Shown: positions 13,458 through 27,030 of the stretch, piece by piece
Position numbering within the stretch: position 1 is the stretch's first letter
Layout of the letters: the number at the start of each line of letters is the position of its first letter
Origin: Dugong dugon
Taxonomy: Eukaryota > Chordata > Mammalia > Sirenia > Dugongidae
Reading direction: 5' to 3'
Assembly: GCA_030035585.1 (NCBI GenBank)
Contig: CM057475.1
Span: 4,597,501 to 4,661,500 of the forward strand
DNA length: 64,000 bases
Notes under the pieces: generated by a model
Database searches by the model: none
The model's input: the letters and a program-made list of their open reading frames with translations, nothing else
What the model was told of the DNA's origin: nothing
Translations under genes and position numbers: made by a program

Positions 13458-13736
13458 TAGAGGAGACAGCTGCCATTGAGTCAACCCTGACTCATGATGA
13501 CCTTATGTACAACAGAGCAAAACATTGCCCAGTCCTGCATCATCCTCACAATCACTGGCATATTTAAGTCCATCATTAAGGCTATAGTCCCAATACATCT
13601 CACGGAGGGTCTTCTTCACCTTTGCTGGCCCTCAACTTCACCAAACATGATGTCCTCCTCCAGCAACTGATCCCTCCTGATAACAAGTCCAAAGCAAGAG
13701 AGTTAGATAATGTTCTGTTGTGATCCATGGGGTTTT
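13458..13736 (-). mobile_element. RTE 3'-end fragment, minus orientation
   Basis: Resembles the complement of the RTE 3' region seen at 10900-11272 and 35340-35600 (acagagcaaaacattgccca; ggagggtcttcttcacctt; tgatgtcctcctccagcaac). It separates two old L1 pieces. Confidence 0.75.
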
Positions 13737-14187
13737 TTTTGTTGTTGTTGTTGTTTGTTTGCTTTTGTTTTTGAGATTATACTCAGTAAAACATACACCA
13801 ATTCAGCCGTTTCTACACATACAATTCAGTGATATTGACTACATTCAAGTGGTGCAACCATTCTTACTCTCCTTTTCTGAGTTGTTCCTCCCTATTAACA
13901 TAAACTCGCTGCTCCCTAAGGTTCCTATCTAATCTTTTGAGTTGCTGTTGTCATTTTGAGCCCATATAGGTAGTTCTTAAAAGAGCATAATGCTCAAGGC
14001 AGACATTTTTCACTAGTTAAGATAAACTATTGTTTGGTTCTAAGAAGTCTTCAGGGGATATTTTTGGTTTAAATTTTACAGATTATCTCAGAGCAATAGT
14101 TTCAGGGGTTCATCCAGCCCCCACAGCTCCAGAAAGTCTGGAGCCCATTAGAATTTTAAATTCTGTTCTATATTTTCCCCTTTTGAT
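13737..14187 (-). repeat. Probable old L1 3'-end or other interspersed repeat, minus
   Basis: Starts with a T/TTG-rich run (complement of an A-rich tail) followed by aaaacatacaccaattcagc and caagtggtgcaaccattctt, similar to the complement of ancient L1 3' UTRs (compare 45130-45250). The distal part (13930-14187) I do not recognise. Family assignment is tentative. Confidence 0.45.
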
Positions 14188-14507
14188 CAAGATCTTCTCA
14201 AATTTACATGGAATGGCAAGGGACCCCAAATAGCTAAAGCAATGTTGAAAGAACAAAGAACAAAGTAGGAGGACACACACTTCCTGATTTTAAAACATAT
14301 TATTCAGCTACAGTAATCAAAACATCCTGGTAATAGTAAAATAATAGCCACAGAGACCAATGGAATAGAACTGAGAGTCCAGAAATAAACCCACACATCT
14401 ATGGTCAACTGATTTTTGACAAGGATGCTAAGTCCATTCAATGGGGAAAGAAGAATCTCTTCAATAAATGGTGTTGGGAAAACTGTATTTCCACATGCAG
14501 AAAAATC
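14188..14507 (+). mobile_element. Old L1 ORF2 C-terminal fragment
   Basis: Diverged L1 ORF2 sequence (ttacatggaatggcaaggga; gtaatcaaaacatcctgg; aataaatggtgttgggaaaa), equivalent to the region around 51250-51540 of copy C. Broken frames. Confidence 0.8.
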
Positions 14508-14705
14508 CATAGGGTTTTCACAGGCTAAGTTTTGGAAGTAGATCGCCAGACCTTTCTTCCTAATATGTCTTAGTCTGGAAACTCTGTTGAAACTGTCCAC
14601 CATGGGTGACCCTGCTGGTATTTGAAATACTGGTGGCATGGCTTCCAGCATCATAGCAATACACAAGCCACCACAGTGTGACAAACTGACAGATGGGTGG
14701 TGAAA
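14508..14705 (-). mobile_element. RTE/AfroSINE-related SINE body, minus
   Basis: Matches the complement of the RTE 5' segment at 430-620 (gaccctgctggtatttgaaa; actggtggcatggcttccag). Inserted between two old L1 pieces. Confidence 0.7.
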
Positions 14706-15475
14706 ATGCAGAAAAGCATTTGATAAAATCCAACATTCTTTCATGATACAAACTCTCAACTAGTAATAGAAAGAAACTACGTCTAATAAACAGCATCTGC
14801 AAAAAACATACAGCTACTTAATAGTAAACCACTGAGTGTTTTTCCCCAAAGACTGGGTACAAGACAACGATATCTACTTCTAGACAACATTGCATTGGGG
14901 GTTCTAATTAATGCAATAAAGCAAGAAGAGAAATAAAAGCCGTACAGATTGTCAAGAGAGAAGTAAAATTCTTTATTCACAGATGACATTATCATCTGTA
15001 GAATATCTGATTAAATCTACACCAAAAAAAAAAAAAAAAGCTACTAGAACTAATAAGGAGTTTGGCAAGGTTGCACGAGACAAGACCAATGTACAAAAAT
15101 CAATAGTATTTCTATGTACTAGCAATACACAATTGGAAAATGAAATCTTAAAATATACTATTTACAATAGCATCAAAAATATGTCTAACAGAAGATGTGA
15201 AAGACCTGTATTCTGAGAAAACTAAAAAATATTGCTGAGATATATATATAAAGAAGAGCTAAATAAATGGAGAGATACACCTTGCTCCTGGGTCAGAGGA
15301 CTCAATATTGTTAAGATGTCAGTTCTGCCCACATTGCTGTATAGATTCAATACAATTCCAATCAAAATTCCAGCCAGTTTGTTTGCTGTTTTTCTAAAAA
15401 TTGATAGGCTACTTCTAAAATTCAAGTGGAAATTCAAAGACATTAAAATAACCAGAACAATTTTGTAAATAAAGA
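14706..15475 (+). mobile_element. Old L1 ORF2 RT-region fragment
   Basis: Begins at the L1 RT segment equivalent to '[10 protein letters not shown]' (gcagaaaagcatttgataaa), passes an ADD-type site at ~14978 (ttattcacagatgacattat) and runs to ~15475. An A17 tract at 15023-15039 and many stops mark it as an old decayed copy. Its order relative to 14188-14507 is not collinear with one L1, so it is a separate or rearranged copy. Confidence 0.75.
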
Positions 15476-15789
15476 GCAAAGTTAAAAGAGAAAAGAACCA
15501 AGGACAATCTTTAAAGACTTCCAGTCCATCAAAATAGAGAATATGGCTCCTATTTTCTTTGTGCTTTGATCACTACATCCACCGAAGAAATAACCAGGTT
15601 CCTATAGGCTGATCTTAATGACCCAAGCTCAAAGTGTGAAGGAAAATGTACCCCAATATAAAGCCTTTCACAGTCGAACCCCTTCCTTGCTTTCTAACCT
15701 CATGGGTCATATGTTACCTTGCTCTTTAACTTTGAGAATTAACACTACATGATTTCGAGACTTAAAATGCTACAAAAATTGATCAAGTA
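15476..15789. other. Unassigned sequence
   Basis: No gene or clear repeat recognised between two old L1 pieces. Confidence 0.4.
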
Positions 15790-16681
15790 CAGTATTGGTA
15801 CAGAGAAAGACAAATAGATCAATGTCTATTTACGGAATAGAGAGCCCAGAAATAGACCCACATATATACAGACTGCTGAGTTTTTATAAAGGTACAAAGA
15901 CAATTTAATGGAAAAAGGATAGTTTTCTAAACAAATGGTACTGGATCAACTGAATATCCACATGCCAAAAAAAAATTAACTTCAATCTATACATCCCACT
16001 GTACACAAAAATTTACTCAAAATGAATCATAGACCTAAATGTAAAACCTGAAACTGTAAACTTCTAGACTATTGACAAAACTTCAGTGATAAGTTAGGCA
16101 AAGATTTCTTAGATATGACACCAAAAGCACAAACCATAAAGAACAAAATGATAAATTGGACTCATCAAAATTAAAAACTTTGCTATTCTGAATGCACTGT
16201 TAAGAGAATGAAAAGGCAAACCAGGGACTTGGAGAAAATACCTGCCAGTCATAAATCTCATAAAGAATTTACATCCAGAGTACATTAAGAACTCTCAAAA
16301 CTCAACACATACAATACAAACAATGCAGTTTAAATTTTTAAGGTAAAAGATTTGAACAAAGAAGAGATATGAATGACAACTAAACACAGGGAAAGATGCT
16401 CAACGTCACTACTCATGAGGGAAAGGCAAATTACAATCACAATGACCGTATACCTATTAGAATGGCTAAAATTAAAGACTCATCATGCCAAGTGTTGGCA
16501 AGGATGTGGAGAAACTGGAACTCTCATACACTGCTAATGGGAATGTAAAATGGTACGTATGCCTACCATATAATCCAGATATTTCACTTTCCCCAGGAGA
16601 AAAGAAAGCACATGTCCAAAGAAGAACTTGTACATGAATGTTCATAGCAGCTTTATTTGTAAGGGCAAAAATCTGGAATCA
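15790..16681 (+). mobile_element. Old L1 ORF2 C-terminal region, 5' part of a split copy
   Basis: Diverged L1 sequence (agaaatagacccacatatat; ttctaaacaaatggtactgg; aaggatgtggagaaactgga) leading to 'ttcatagcagctttatttgt'. It continues at 24852, beyond L1 copy B, with 'acccaaatgcttgtaaacag', so this is one old L1 split by a younger one. Confidence 0.85.
16668..16681 (+). repeat. 5' target-site duplication of L1 copy B
   Basis: The 14-bp aaaatctggaatca recurs at 24838-24851 with a single A-to-G change, immediately after the A-rich end of copy B. Confidence 0.8.
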
Positions 16682-18370
16682 GAGGACTTCCAGCAAAATG
16701 GCACTCTAGGCAGAAGCACCACGCCGTCCCTCCACAGCAAAGATCCGAAAAACTAAGCCAAACAGAGAAAACAGCAATTCTGAAACCTTAAAACATCAAA
16801 TCAAGAGATAAAGAACTCAGCCAAGCACCAAAGGGAGTGAGAAAACTGACAGAGAAGGAAGAGCGAGGAGAGATTCATGCAGAGGTCCCCTATCAGCTAA
16901 CGCAGCACGGATCCAGCATCTTGGACTCCTATCAGAGACCAGCAAATAGGGAGTACAAGAAAGCAGCTTCACGGAGCTTTCAGCAGGAGACAGAATAACT
17001 GATAAACACCAATATACGATTTCCCACCCCCCACACTTCTTCACCCCCGCTCGGCCTTCTCTGCTTCCTGCAACCACAGTCTCTTGCCTGGGAAGCACTG
17101 GCTGCTTGGATTCCAACAGCCCACACTGGCCAGCTCCCTGACTGCCATTTGTTGGCTGCTGGTGTTGCTTTTTTTCCTTTCTTTTGATTTCTTCCTTACT
17201 TCTCATCACCTCCCCCTCCTTTCACTCAAATACCTGGCTCCATGAGCCATATTTGCTTCCTCCTGAGGGGCTGTGGAGCTCTGTTCGAATGTGGCACTCC
17301 TTCCTGGTCTGGGCTGCCGTGTTGGTGGGATACCGGGGCTTTTGTTTCTTTTGAACTGTTTGCCTGTTTTCTTTTCCTTTTCTTGAGTTGGGAGCCCATT
17401 CTGGCCAGGTGGTGCTGCGTGGCTTTGGACCAACCTCCTCAGCTTGTGCAGATGTGCAGAGGGATCCCTGTGGGCATTTCTTTTCCCCTGGTTTTATTTT
17501 TTTCTGTTTTTTTTTTTTTTTTTTGGGGGGGGGACTTTCCTTGTTCTTTTTTTTTTATTAGTTTTTTTTCTTTTCCCTCTTTTTCCATTTTTGTCTTTCT
17601 TCATTACTCAGTTTCTCATCTCTCTATACCTTCCTTCTCTTCCTGTTCCCTGAATACCTGGCACTGAATACTTCTATGCCTTCTAGCCAGGCTGTACTGC
17701 AACACCTAAGAACAACTTCCCCAGACCTCATAGCCACACCAGTGGGATCCCTGGGAGCTTTCCTGTTCTTTTTCCTTTCTAATTTTTATTTATTCATTCT
17801 TTTCTTTTTTTCTTCTCCTTCCCCTTTTTCCTTTTCTCCATTTCATAGTCTCTCATCTCTCCACTCCAACAGCAAGTTCCCCTAGCAGTTTTTTGTTTGT
17901 TTGTATGCTTTTGGCTCCTGTTTCTCTCTCCTCTGTCCCATATCCATCTTAACTCCACACATAACAATCTCCCCCCTCCGTCCTGCCTACCTGCATCATG
18001 TGCTTAACATCACACCACCAAGCAGCACAGGCACAGCCTACCAGAACCTGCCCTGCATTGATTACCAACCCGCCCCAGGGGCTGTAGTAAATGCCACAAA
18101 CAACCCATCCCAGTAACTCCTTTTCAGCTAGATCTGCCCTGCTGTACCATATCTGAGCATCTGACCCTGGCAACTGGAGAAGGAGGTGAAAAGTATCGTG
18201 CCCACAGACGAGAAAACAACAAAGAACACACAGTCCGCCTGCTCAGACAAAACCAAATTTTAAAAAAAAGGATGAAACAAACAAATCTACAATCAATAAA
18301 CAAGAAAACTAACTACTGAATGCTGTGAAGACAGCAGACAATATCAAAACATTTACAACAACAGGACAGG

Positions 18371-19483
18371 ATGGTTCCAGTAGGCATCCAAAATAAAACA
18401 CCAGATGACTTTCCGGTGGAAGAAAAGGCACTAGAACTACCTGATAGGGAGTTCAAATCTCTAATACTCAGAATTATCCAAGAGTCAAAGCAAAAAGCAG
18501 ACAAACAAGAGGAAAAACTAGACAAATTCATGGAAAAGGCAGACCAATGAACGGAAAATACAGACAAAAAAAATGGAAGAATTCAGGAAAATAACACAGG
18601 AACAAAATTCCAAAATAAATTCACAACTAGAAATTATACAAAAACAACAATTAGAAATACAAAAGATAAACAACAAGATTTCAGAAATGCACAGTGTCAT
18701 AGAAGGGCTGAGAAGCAGATTTGAAATGGTGGAAGACAGGATCAGTGGAATTGAAGACAAACACTTGGATACTACTCTGAGGAAAACTCAGAGAAAAGAA
18801 CAAGGAAAAATGAAGAGACTCTGAGAGTTATGTGGGATACAATTTAAAGCAAAAATTTGTAAGTGATCAGCGTTCCAGAACAGGGGGAGAAAACAGAAAA
18901 CACAGAGCGGATCATTGAAGATCTGCTGACAGAAAACTTCCCCAATATCATGAAAGAAGAAAAGCTGGCCATCCAAGAAGCTCAACGAACCTCCTATAGA
19001 AGAGACCCCAAAAGAAAATCACCAAGGCATAACATAATCACACTCGACAAAACCAAAGGCAAACACAAAGAATCCTGAGTGCAGCTCATGAAAAACAAGA
19101 AGTCAACACACAGAGGAAAAACAATAAGAATAAGCTCAGATTATTCGGCAGAAACCATGCAGGCAAGAAGGCAATGGGATGACATATATAAAACCTTGAA
19201 AGAAAAAAAATGCCAGCCAAGAATAATATACCCTGCAAAACTCTCGTTCAACTCTGAGGGTGAAATTAAGACATTTCCAGATAAACAGAAATTAAGGGAA
19301 TATGTAAAAACCAAACCAAACTTACAAGAATTATTAAAGGGAGTTCTTAGATCTGAGAAAAACTTCAGCTCACAGGCTGAATCTAGAACGCAGGATAGTA
19401 CAAGCCAGATACCAATCGAGGAAATGAACTCTCAAGGACTATCCAAAACCAAAAACGATACAACAGGGAATCAGAGCAGTTAA
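18371..19483 (+). pseudogene. L1 copy B ORF1 remnant
   Basis: The ATG at 18371 corresponds to the ORF1 start of copy C (47311). A TGA at 18548-18550 and a frame change split it. The coiled-coil part is open at 18573-18824 (EIQKINNKISEMHSVIEG), and the C-terminal RNA-binding domain is open at 19079-19483 (MQARRQWDDIYKTLKEKK, IIYPAKLSFNSEGEIKTFPD). Non-functional. Confidence 0.85.
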
Positions 19484-19808
19484 TCTGTAATGACAGCAAC
19501 ATCAGAACAATAAAAAAGGGAATAAATGGTGTAGGTATGGAACCTTCTAATGGAGAGGAAGGCAAGGCAATACCAAGTAATAATTGACTGCTTCAAACTT
19601 AGAAAGATAAGGGTAAATTTCACAGTAACCACAAAGAAAGTTAACAAACATAGTAATAAAAATAAAGAAGAAAAACATAAAGTCTCAGTAAAAACAAAAC
19701 CTACAAAAGCAAAAGAAATGAAAAAAGAAACAAAAACAAAAGTAATTCAGCACAAGAGAGTAGGAAGAACAAAGAAAATGTCAGCAACAGAAAAAAAAGC
19801 ACTACAAA

Positions 19809-22800
19809 ATGACAGCAACAAACTCATATCTATCAACAATTACACTGAACGTAAATGGACTCAATGCACCCATAAAAAGGTGGAGAGTGAAAGAATGGAT
19901 AAGAGACAGGATCCATCAATATGCTGTCTACAAGAGACACACCTTAGAAACAAAAACGTGAACTTATTGAAAGTCAAAGGTTGGGAAAAAATATATCAAG
20001 TAACAACTACCAAAAAAGAACAGGAGTGGCAATACTAATCTCAGATAAAATAGACTTTAAAACAAAATCGACCATAAAAGATAAAGAAGGACACTATATA
20101 ATGACTAAGGGGATGATCCATCATGAAGACATAACCATAACAAACATCTACGCACCCAATGACAGGGCTCCAAAATACATAAAACAAACTCTAACAACAC
20201 TGAAAAGAGAAATTGACAGTTCCACAATAATAGTAGGAGACTTCAACACACCACTCTCAGTAAAGGACAGAACAACTAAGAAGAAACTTAGCAAAGATAC
20301 AGAAGACCTAAGGGCACAATCAGCCAACTAAACCTCATAGACATATAAAGAACACTCCATCCAACCGGTGCAAAGTACACGTTCTTTTCCAATGCACATG
20401 GAACGTTCTCCAGAATAGACCACATCTTAGGCCACAGAGCAATCCTCAACAAGATCCAAAATGTTGAGATAATTCAAAGTATCTTCTCTGACCACAATGC
20501 CACCGAGGTAGAAATTAACAATAGAAAGAGCAAGGAAAAAAAAGCAATTACATGGAAACTGAATAATACACTGCTTACACATCAATGGGTAATAGAAGAA
20601 ATCAGAGATGGAATCAAAAAATTCCTAGAATCAAATGAGAATGAAAACACATCATACCAAAATCTTTGGGACACAGCAAAGGCAGTGCTCAGAGGACAAT
20701 TTATAGCAATAGACACACACATCAAAAAGAAGAAAGGGACAAAATCAAAACATTAACTACACAACTCAAACAAACAGAAAGAGAAGAGCAAAAAAAGCCC
20801 ACAGCCACCAGAAGAAAGGAAATAATGAAGATCAGAGCAGAAATAAATGAAATAGAGAACAGAAAAACAATAGAAAGAATCAACAAAACCAAAAGTTGGT
20901 TCTTCAAAAGAATCAATGAAATTGACAAACCACTGGCCAGACTGACAAAAGAAAACAGCAGAGGATGCAAATAACCCAAATAAGAAGTGAAATGGGGGAC
21001 ATTACAACAGACCCAATTGAAATAACAAGGACCATAACAGAATATTATGAAAAACTATACTCCAACAAATTTGAAAACCTAGAGGAAGTGGACAAATTTG
21101 TAGAAACACACTACCCACCCAAACTACAACAAAGTGATGTTGAAAATCTGAACAGACCAATAACAAGAGAAGAGATTGAAAAGGTAATAAAAAAAATAAA
21201 AAAAAAAAAAAAACTCCCAACAAACAAAATCCCTGGCCCAGATGGCTTCACTGGAGAATTCTACAAAACATTTACAGAAGAGCTTGTACCAATACTACTC
21301 AGGCTATTTCAGAGCATAGAAAAAGAAGCAACACTTCCGAATTCAGTCTATGAAGCCAGCATAAAGCTGATACCAAAACCAGGCAAAGGTGTCACAAAAA
21401 AAGAAAATTACAGACCAATATCTCCCATGAATATAGATGCTAAAATTCTTAACAAAATTCTAGCCAATAGAATTCAGCATCATATCAAAAAAAATAACAC
21501 ACCACAACCAACTAGGATTCATACGAGGTGTGCAAGGATAGTTCAACGTTAGAAAATCAATCAACGTAATCCACCGCATAAATAAAAGGAAACAAAAGAA
21601 TCACATGATCATCTCAATTGATGCAGAAAAGGCATTCTACAAAGTCCAACACCCATTCATGATAAAAACTCTCAATGAAATCGGTATAGAAGGGAAATTT
21701 CTCAACATAATCAAGGTCATCTATACAAAACCAATGGCCAACATCATTCTTAATGGAGAGAGGCTGAAAACATTCCCCTTGAGAACAAGAAAAAGACAAG
21801 GATGCCCTTTATCACCACTTCTATTTGACATTGTGCTGGAAGTTCTAGCTAGAGTATAAGACAAGAAAAAGAAATAAAGGGCACCCAAATTGGTAATGAA
21901 GAAGTTAAACTGTCCCTGTTTGTGGATGATATGATACTATACACAGAAAACCCTGAAGACTCCACAAGAAATCTACTGGAACTAATAGAAAGATTCAGCA
22001 GAGTAGCAGGATACAAGATAAACATATAAAAATCGGTTGGATTCCTATACACTAATAATAAGGAGAACGATAAAAAGAAAATCAGGAAAACAATACCATT
22101 TATAATAGCCCCTAAAAAGATAAAATACTTAGGAATAAATCTAACCAAGGTTGTAAAAGACCTATACAAAGAAAACTACAAAATCCTACTGCAAGAAACC
22201 CAAAGGGATCTACATAAATGGAAAAACATACCATGCTCATGGATAGGTAGACTCAACATTGTGAAAATGACAATTCTATCCAAAGCAATCTACAAATTCA
22301 GTGCAATCCCAATCCAAATACCAACAACATTCTTCAAAGAGATGGAAAAACTAATCATTAGTTTATATGGAAAGGGAAGAATTCCCAAATAAGTAAAGCA
22401 CTACTGAAGAAGAACAATAAAGTTGGATGACTCACACTACCTGACTTCAGAATCTACTATACAGCTACAGTAGTCAAAACAGCCTGGTACTGGTACAACG
22501 ACAGACACACTGACCAATGGAACAGAATTGAGAACCCAGATGTAAATCCATCCATCTACGGTCACCTGATCTTCCACAAGGACCCAAAGTTCATCAAATG
22601 GGGAAAAGACAGTCTTTTAAACAAATGGTGCTGGCAAAACTGGATATCCATCTGCAAAAAAATGAAACAGGACCCATACCTTACACCATGTACAAAAACT
22701 ACTTCAAAATAGATCAAAGGCCTTAATATAAAGCCAAAAACTATAAAGTTCATAGAAGAAAAAATAGGACCAATGCTACAGGCCTTAATACATGGCATTA

Positions 22801-23646
22801 ACAGGATACAAACCACAACCATCAATACACAAACCCCAGAAGATACTCTAGGTAACTGGGATCTTCTCAAAATCAAACACCTATGCTCTTCAAAAGACTT
22901 CACCAAAACAGTAAAAAGAGAACCTACAGAGTGGGAAAAATTTTTTGGACAGTACAAGTCAGACAAATGTCTAATCCCCATAATCTACAAGAAAATCCAA
23001 CACCTTTACAACAAAAAGACAAATAATCCTATTAAAAAATGGGCAAAGGAAATGAACAGACACTTCACCAAAGAAGACATTCAAGTGGCCAACAGACACA
23101 TGAGGAAATGCTCGCAATCACTAGACATTAGAGAAATGCAAATTAAAACCACAATGAGATACCATCTTATCCCAGCATTACTGGCACGAATCAAAAACAC
23201 TGGAAATAACAAATGTTGGAGGGGCTGCGGGGAGATGGGAACTCTTATGCACTGCTGGTGAGAATGCAAAATGATACAACCATTTTGGAAAATGATATGG
23301 TGCTTCCTTAGAAAGCTAGAAATAGAAATACCATACAATCCAGCAATCCCACTCCTAGGAATATATCCTAGAGAAATAAGAGTCGTCACTCGAATAGACA
23401 TGCTCATCTATGTTCATGGCAGCATTGTTCACAATAGCAAAATGATGGAAACAAGCTAGATGCCCATCAGCAGATGAATGGATAAACAAACTATGGTACA
23501 TACACACAATGGAGTACTATGCAACGAGAAAGAACAATGATGAATCTGTGAAGCATCTCATAACATCGATGAAACTGGAGGAAATTATGCTGAGTGAAGT
23601 AAGTCAATCACAAAAGGACAAATATTGGATGAGACCTCTATTGTAA
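19809..23646 (+). pseudogene. L1 copy B ORF2 remnant (endonuclease-reverse transcriptase)
   Basis: The start is aligned to copy C (ATG 48735). Open pieces: endonuclease at 19981-20331 ([15 protein letters not shown]); the linker and RT fingers at 20965-21552, where an A-rich insertion adds extra lysines ([14 protein letters not shown]); RT palm at 21605-21859 ([12 protein letters not shown]). The catalytic site near 21920 reads as FVDD (tttgtggatgat), an Ala-to-Val change at the usual FADD box. The C-terminal region is at 22773-23261. Broken by several frameshifts. Confidence 0.88.
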
Positions 23647-24837
23647 AAATCCATGAGAAAGTTTCCACACAAAAAGTAACAATCTTTGTTGGTTATCAGG
23701 TATGGGAAGGGTGGGGGGGGGGGGAATACTAAATAGGCAATAGATAAGCGGTTATCTTTGGTGAAGGGTGAGACAGCACACAATACTGGGGAAACCAAGA
23801 CAGCTTGTACAAGGAAAGGTCATGGAAGCTCCATAGATACATCCAAACTCCCTGAGGGACTGAATTGCTGGGTGGACGGCTGTGGGGACCATGGTCTCAG
23901 GGAACATCTAGCTCAACTGGCATAACACAGTTTATAAAGACAATGTTCTACATTCTACCTTGGTGAGTAGCGTCTGGGGTCTTAAAAGCCTGTGAGCGGC
24001 CATCTAAGATATGCCACTGGTCTCATCCCTTCAGGAGCAAGGGAGAATGAAGAGAACAGGATACAAGGAAAAGATTAGTCCAAGGGACAAATGGTCCTCA
24101 GCTACCAAGGCCTCCACCAGACTGAGTCCAGTACAGCTAGATGGTGCCCGGCTACCACCACTGACTGCTCTGACCGGGGTCACAACAGAGGGTTCTGGAC
24201 AGAGCTGGAGAAGGATGTAGACAGAACAAAATTCTAACACACACAAAAAAGACCAGATTTACTGGCCTAAAGGAGACTGGAGAAACCCCAAGAGCATGGA
24301 CCCCAGACACCCTTTTAGCTCAGGGGTGAAGTCACTTCCGAGCTTCACTGTTCAGCCAGGGATTAGACAGCCTCATAAAACAAAATGGGACTAATGAGGC
24401 ACAGCAGTCCAGGGATAAGGGCTAGAAAGCAGAAGAGGACAGGAAAGCTGGTGATAGAGAACCCAAGGTTGAGTAAGGACAGTGTTGATGTGTTGTGAGG
24501 TTGTTAACTATTGTCATAGAGCAACATGTGTACTGTTTAATGAGAAACTATTTTGTTCTGTAAACCTTCATCTAACATGAGAATAGCAGCACAACTGGAA
24601 GAACGTAATTGATGTCACTGAACTGTGCATGTATACATTTTTGAAATGGTGTATGTTTGGCTATGTATATTTTCACCAGAAAAAAAAAAAAAAAAACCAA
24701 GTTCAAGAAGGGAGAGGGTTGACATGTCATGGGTTTGTTAACCAACGTCATAAACAATATGTGTACTACTGTTTAATGAGAAACTATTTGTTTTGTAAAC
24801 CTTCACCTGGAGTACAATTTTAAAAAAAGAAAGAAAG

Positions 24838-25295
24838 AAAATCTGGAGTCAACCCAAATGCTTGTAAACAGATGCATTCTAAACAAGCTGCAGTATATCC
24901 ATCCATACAATGGAATACTACTCAGCAATAGAAAGGAACGAACTATTGATACATGTTGTAACTTGGATGAATTACAGAACAATTTTGCTGGATGAACGTG
25001 GACAGCCAAAAAAGAGGACATACTATATGATTCCATTTATAGAAATGTCTAGAAAATGCAAACTAATCCCCAGAGACAGAAAACAGATCAGCAGTTGCCT
25101 GGGGTCAGGGGTAGGAGAAGGAAAGTAGGGTTACAAAGATACAAGGAAATTTTGAGGTGGTATATATGTTTATTGTCTTGATTATATTATAGTGATGGTT
25201 TCACAGTTACATAGATATGTCAATACTTAGGAAATTGTATGCTTTAGTTGTACAGTGTTGTATGTCCATTGTATCACAATAAAGCTGCTTTCAAA
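24838..25295 (+). mobile_element. Old L1 3' end, continuation of 15790-16681
   Basis: Resumes the older L1 with the end of ORF2 (ccatccatacaatggaatac) and a 3' UTR ending near a 'cacaataaagctgctttc' polyadenylation signal at ~25277. Confidence 0.8.
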
Positions 25296-25299
25296 AATA

Positions 25300-25742
25300 G
25301 GTGTATCAGTTATCTATTGTCAAAACAATGCTGTGTAACACCTGCAAAAGCTTAGTGGTATATACCAATAAGTTTTGATTGTTCACATATAAGACAGTAG
25401 GCTAGGCAGCTCTGCCAAGTTTAGATCAACCAGCTGTTGACTTATCTAGGCTGCCCTTGGCTGGGACGATTAGAGGACTCTGCTCTGCTCTGTGTCTTGT
25501 GGTCATGAGCATAGGCTCATGGTAATGGCAGAGTCACAAGGGAGCAGGCCCAGTGTGTGAGCCCATTTCAAATCTCTGCTTGCGTCATGTCTGATAACAT
25601 CCCATTGGCTGAAGACAGTCACATTGCTGAGCCCAGATTCAAGGGATAGGGAAATAGATTTCACCTTAGTGACTTAGTGATTGCATAGTCACATAAAAAA
25701 GGATGTGGGTTTGGGAGCACTGTTGCAATCTACCACAGGAGA
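25300..25742 (+). repeat. Ancient interspersed repeat, family uncertain
   Basis: Begins 'tatcagttatctattgtcaa', a start seen in many ancient mammalian interspersed repeats, and ends 'gttgcaatctaccacagg'. The paired terminal t-a-t-c/t-a-c-c-a-c-a context suggests an LTR-like or DNA-transposon remnant, but I cannot name the family with confidence. Confidence 0.4.
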
Positions 25743-26925
25743 ATTCCACAGACCAAAACAAAATAGATCTCTTGACTGGTCTATTTTAATCTCTGGCTTA
25801 TGTTAGAGAATCTAGTAGAGAATGGGTGGACTATATAGTCTTTGGGAAATTCTCCCAGGCTTTTGAGAGTTATTGGAGGTTCTGAGTGTGATGCTGTACT
25901 CTAAGGTCTCTTCAACTGAATGTCCACACTTTCTACTATAAAACCTGGGTCTTTTCTCACAGTGTCTCTGAACCCTGGCTTACCTGTGTCAACTGAACTG
26001 CTCTCAACAGACAAGTAAACCTCCCTGCCATGACTCTCCTGAGTTACACAAGCCTGCTGCTGCTACCTTATCTTCTCAGTAGACTCAGCAACTGGTTCCA
26101 GCATCGCCATATTCTTAGAAATGGTGAAAATTTAGCTTTCACCTCTAAACCACCAGTTACTACTTCTCCTAAACCATCCCCAACCATTGTCATAAACCTG
26201 ATGCATCCTTTTCTAAAATGTTCTTGAAGACCCCAAGACCAGTAGGGGATACGCCGTACTTGATGATAAAGAGCCCTCAGTAACAGCAAGTATGAAATTC
26301 TCATCTGACTCCCAAGACATCGAGGACCAAGATTACTGCCTGGCATGAAAAGCTGGTTAGTATGTCCCCAAGCAACTTCTGTGAAGTGTCCCCATGTTGC
26401 CACCAAGGGACAACACTGAATGCAAAACAGGTGTCAAAACTCATCTCAGTGATGGGGTCAGAATCAGACAAGCAAGAGTCAACCCTGAAGTCAATCCTTG
26501 AAGCAAATACAGCACAGAAGCCTGAAACCACAAGGGCCAGGGCTGGGGGCGGGACTCTCTTCAGCACTTAGCACGGCAGACAGCTTTTGGCCCTCTCCTG
26601 TGCCCTTTAGGGTTCCTAGCAGGGTACACAGAAGGCATTACAAAAGAGATGTAGAGATGGATGAGGCTTTGGACCACATACATGCTCAGGCCTAGGAGAC
26701 GGGACCTGAGACAGAGAAATCAATGAGCAACGTTGATGCATAGAGAAGAGCTCTTTAGCCACAGTAAAAGTGTGGGTTAATCGAAGGAAAGGCTGAGAAT
26801 AAACCCTCTCCCCTCCCTGACAGTATTGATGGGAAAGGCCTGCCTCTCCTAATAATTAGCCATTGTCTAGGTTTGCACAACACTGTATAATTTGCTGAGT
26901 GAATGCACAGAGCCATCCTTCACCA
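25743..26925. other. Single-copy sequence, no gene seen
   Basis: No repeat of a family I can name and no exon-like segment with conserved protein coding. Short open frames on both strands have no recognisable domain. Confidence 0.5.
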
Positions 26926-27030
26926 CGTGTCTTTATTACCCTCATTTTCCCGAAAAGGAAGTAGATCAGAGAGTTTATGACTTAACAAAGATCCAGGACT
27001 CAGATTTTCTGGTTCAAGCCTTATGTAACT
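26925..27030 (-). repeat. MIR SINE fragment
   Basis: Complement of a MIR core (attaccctcattttcccgaa; gatccaggactcagattttc). Confidence 0.55.

Larger units (their letters stand above)
16682..24837 (+). mobile_element. Full-length L1 LINE, copy B (inactive)
   Basis: An ~8.15-kb L1: 5' UTR 16682-18370, ORF1 remnant 18371-19483, ORF2 remnant 19809-23646 and a 3' UTR to an A/GAAA-rich end at 24822-24837. The 5' UTR contains one GC-richer segment (about 17030-17150) and long pyrimidine tracts, including a T-run followed by nine G's near 17503-17532. A second A-rich run at 24679-24696 inside the 3' UTR separates two similar 3' modules. It lies inside an older same-strand L1. Confidence 0.92.
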
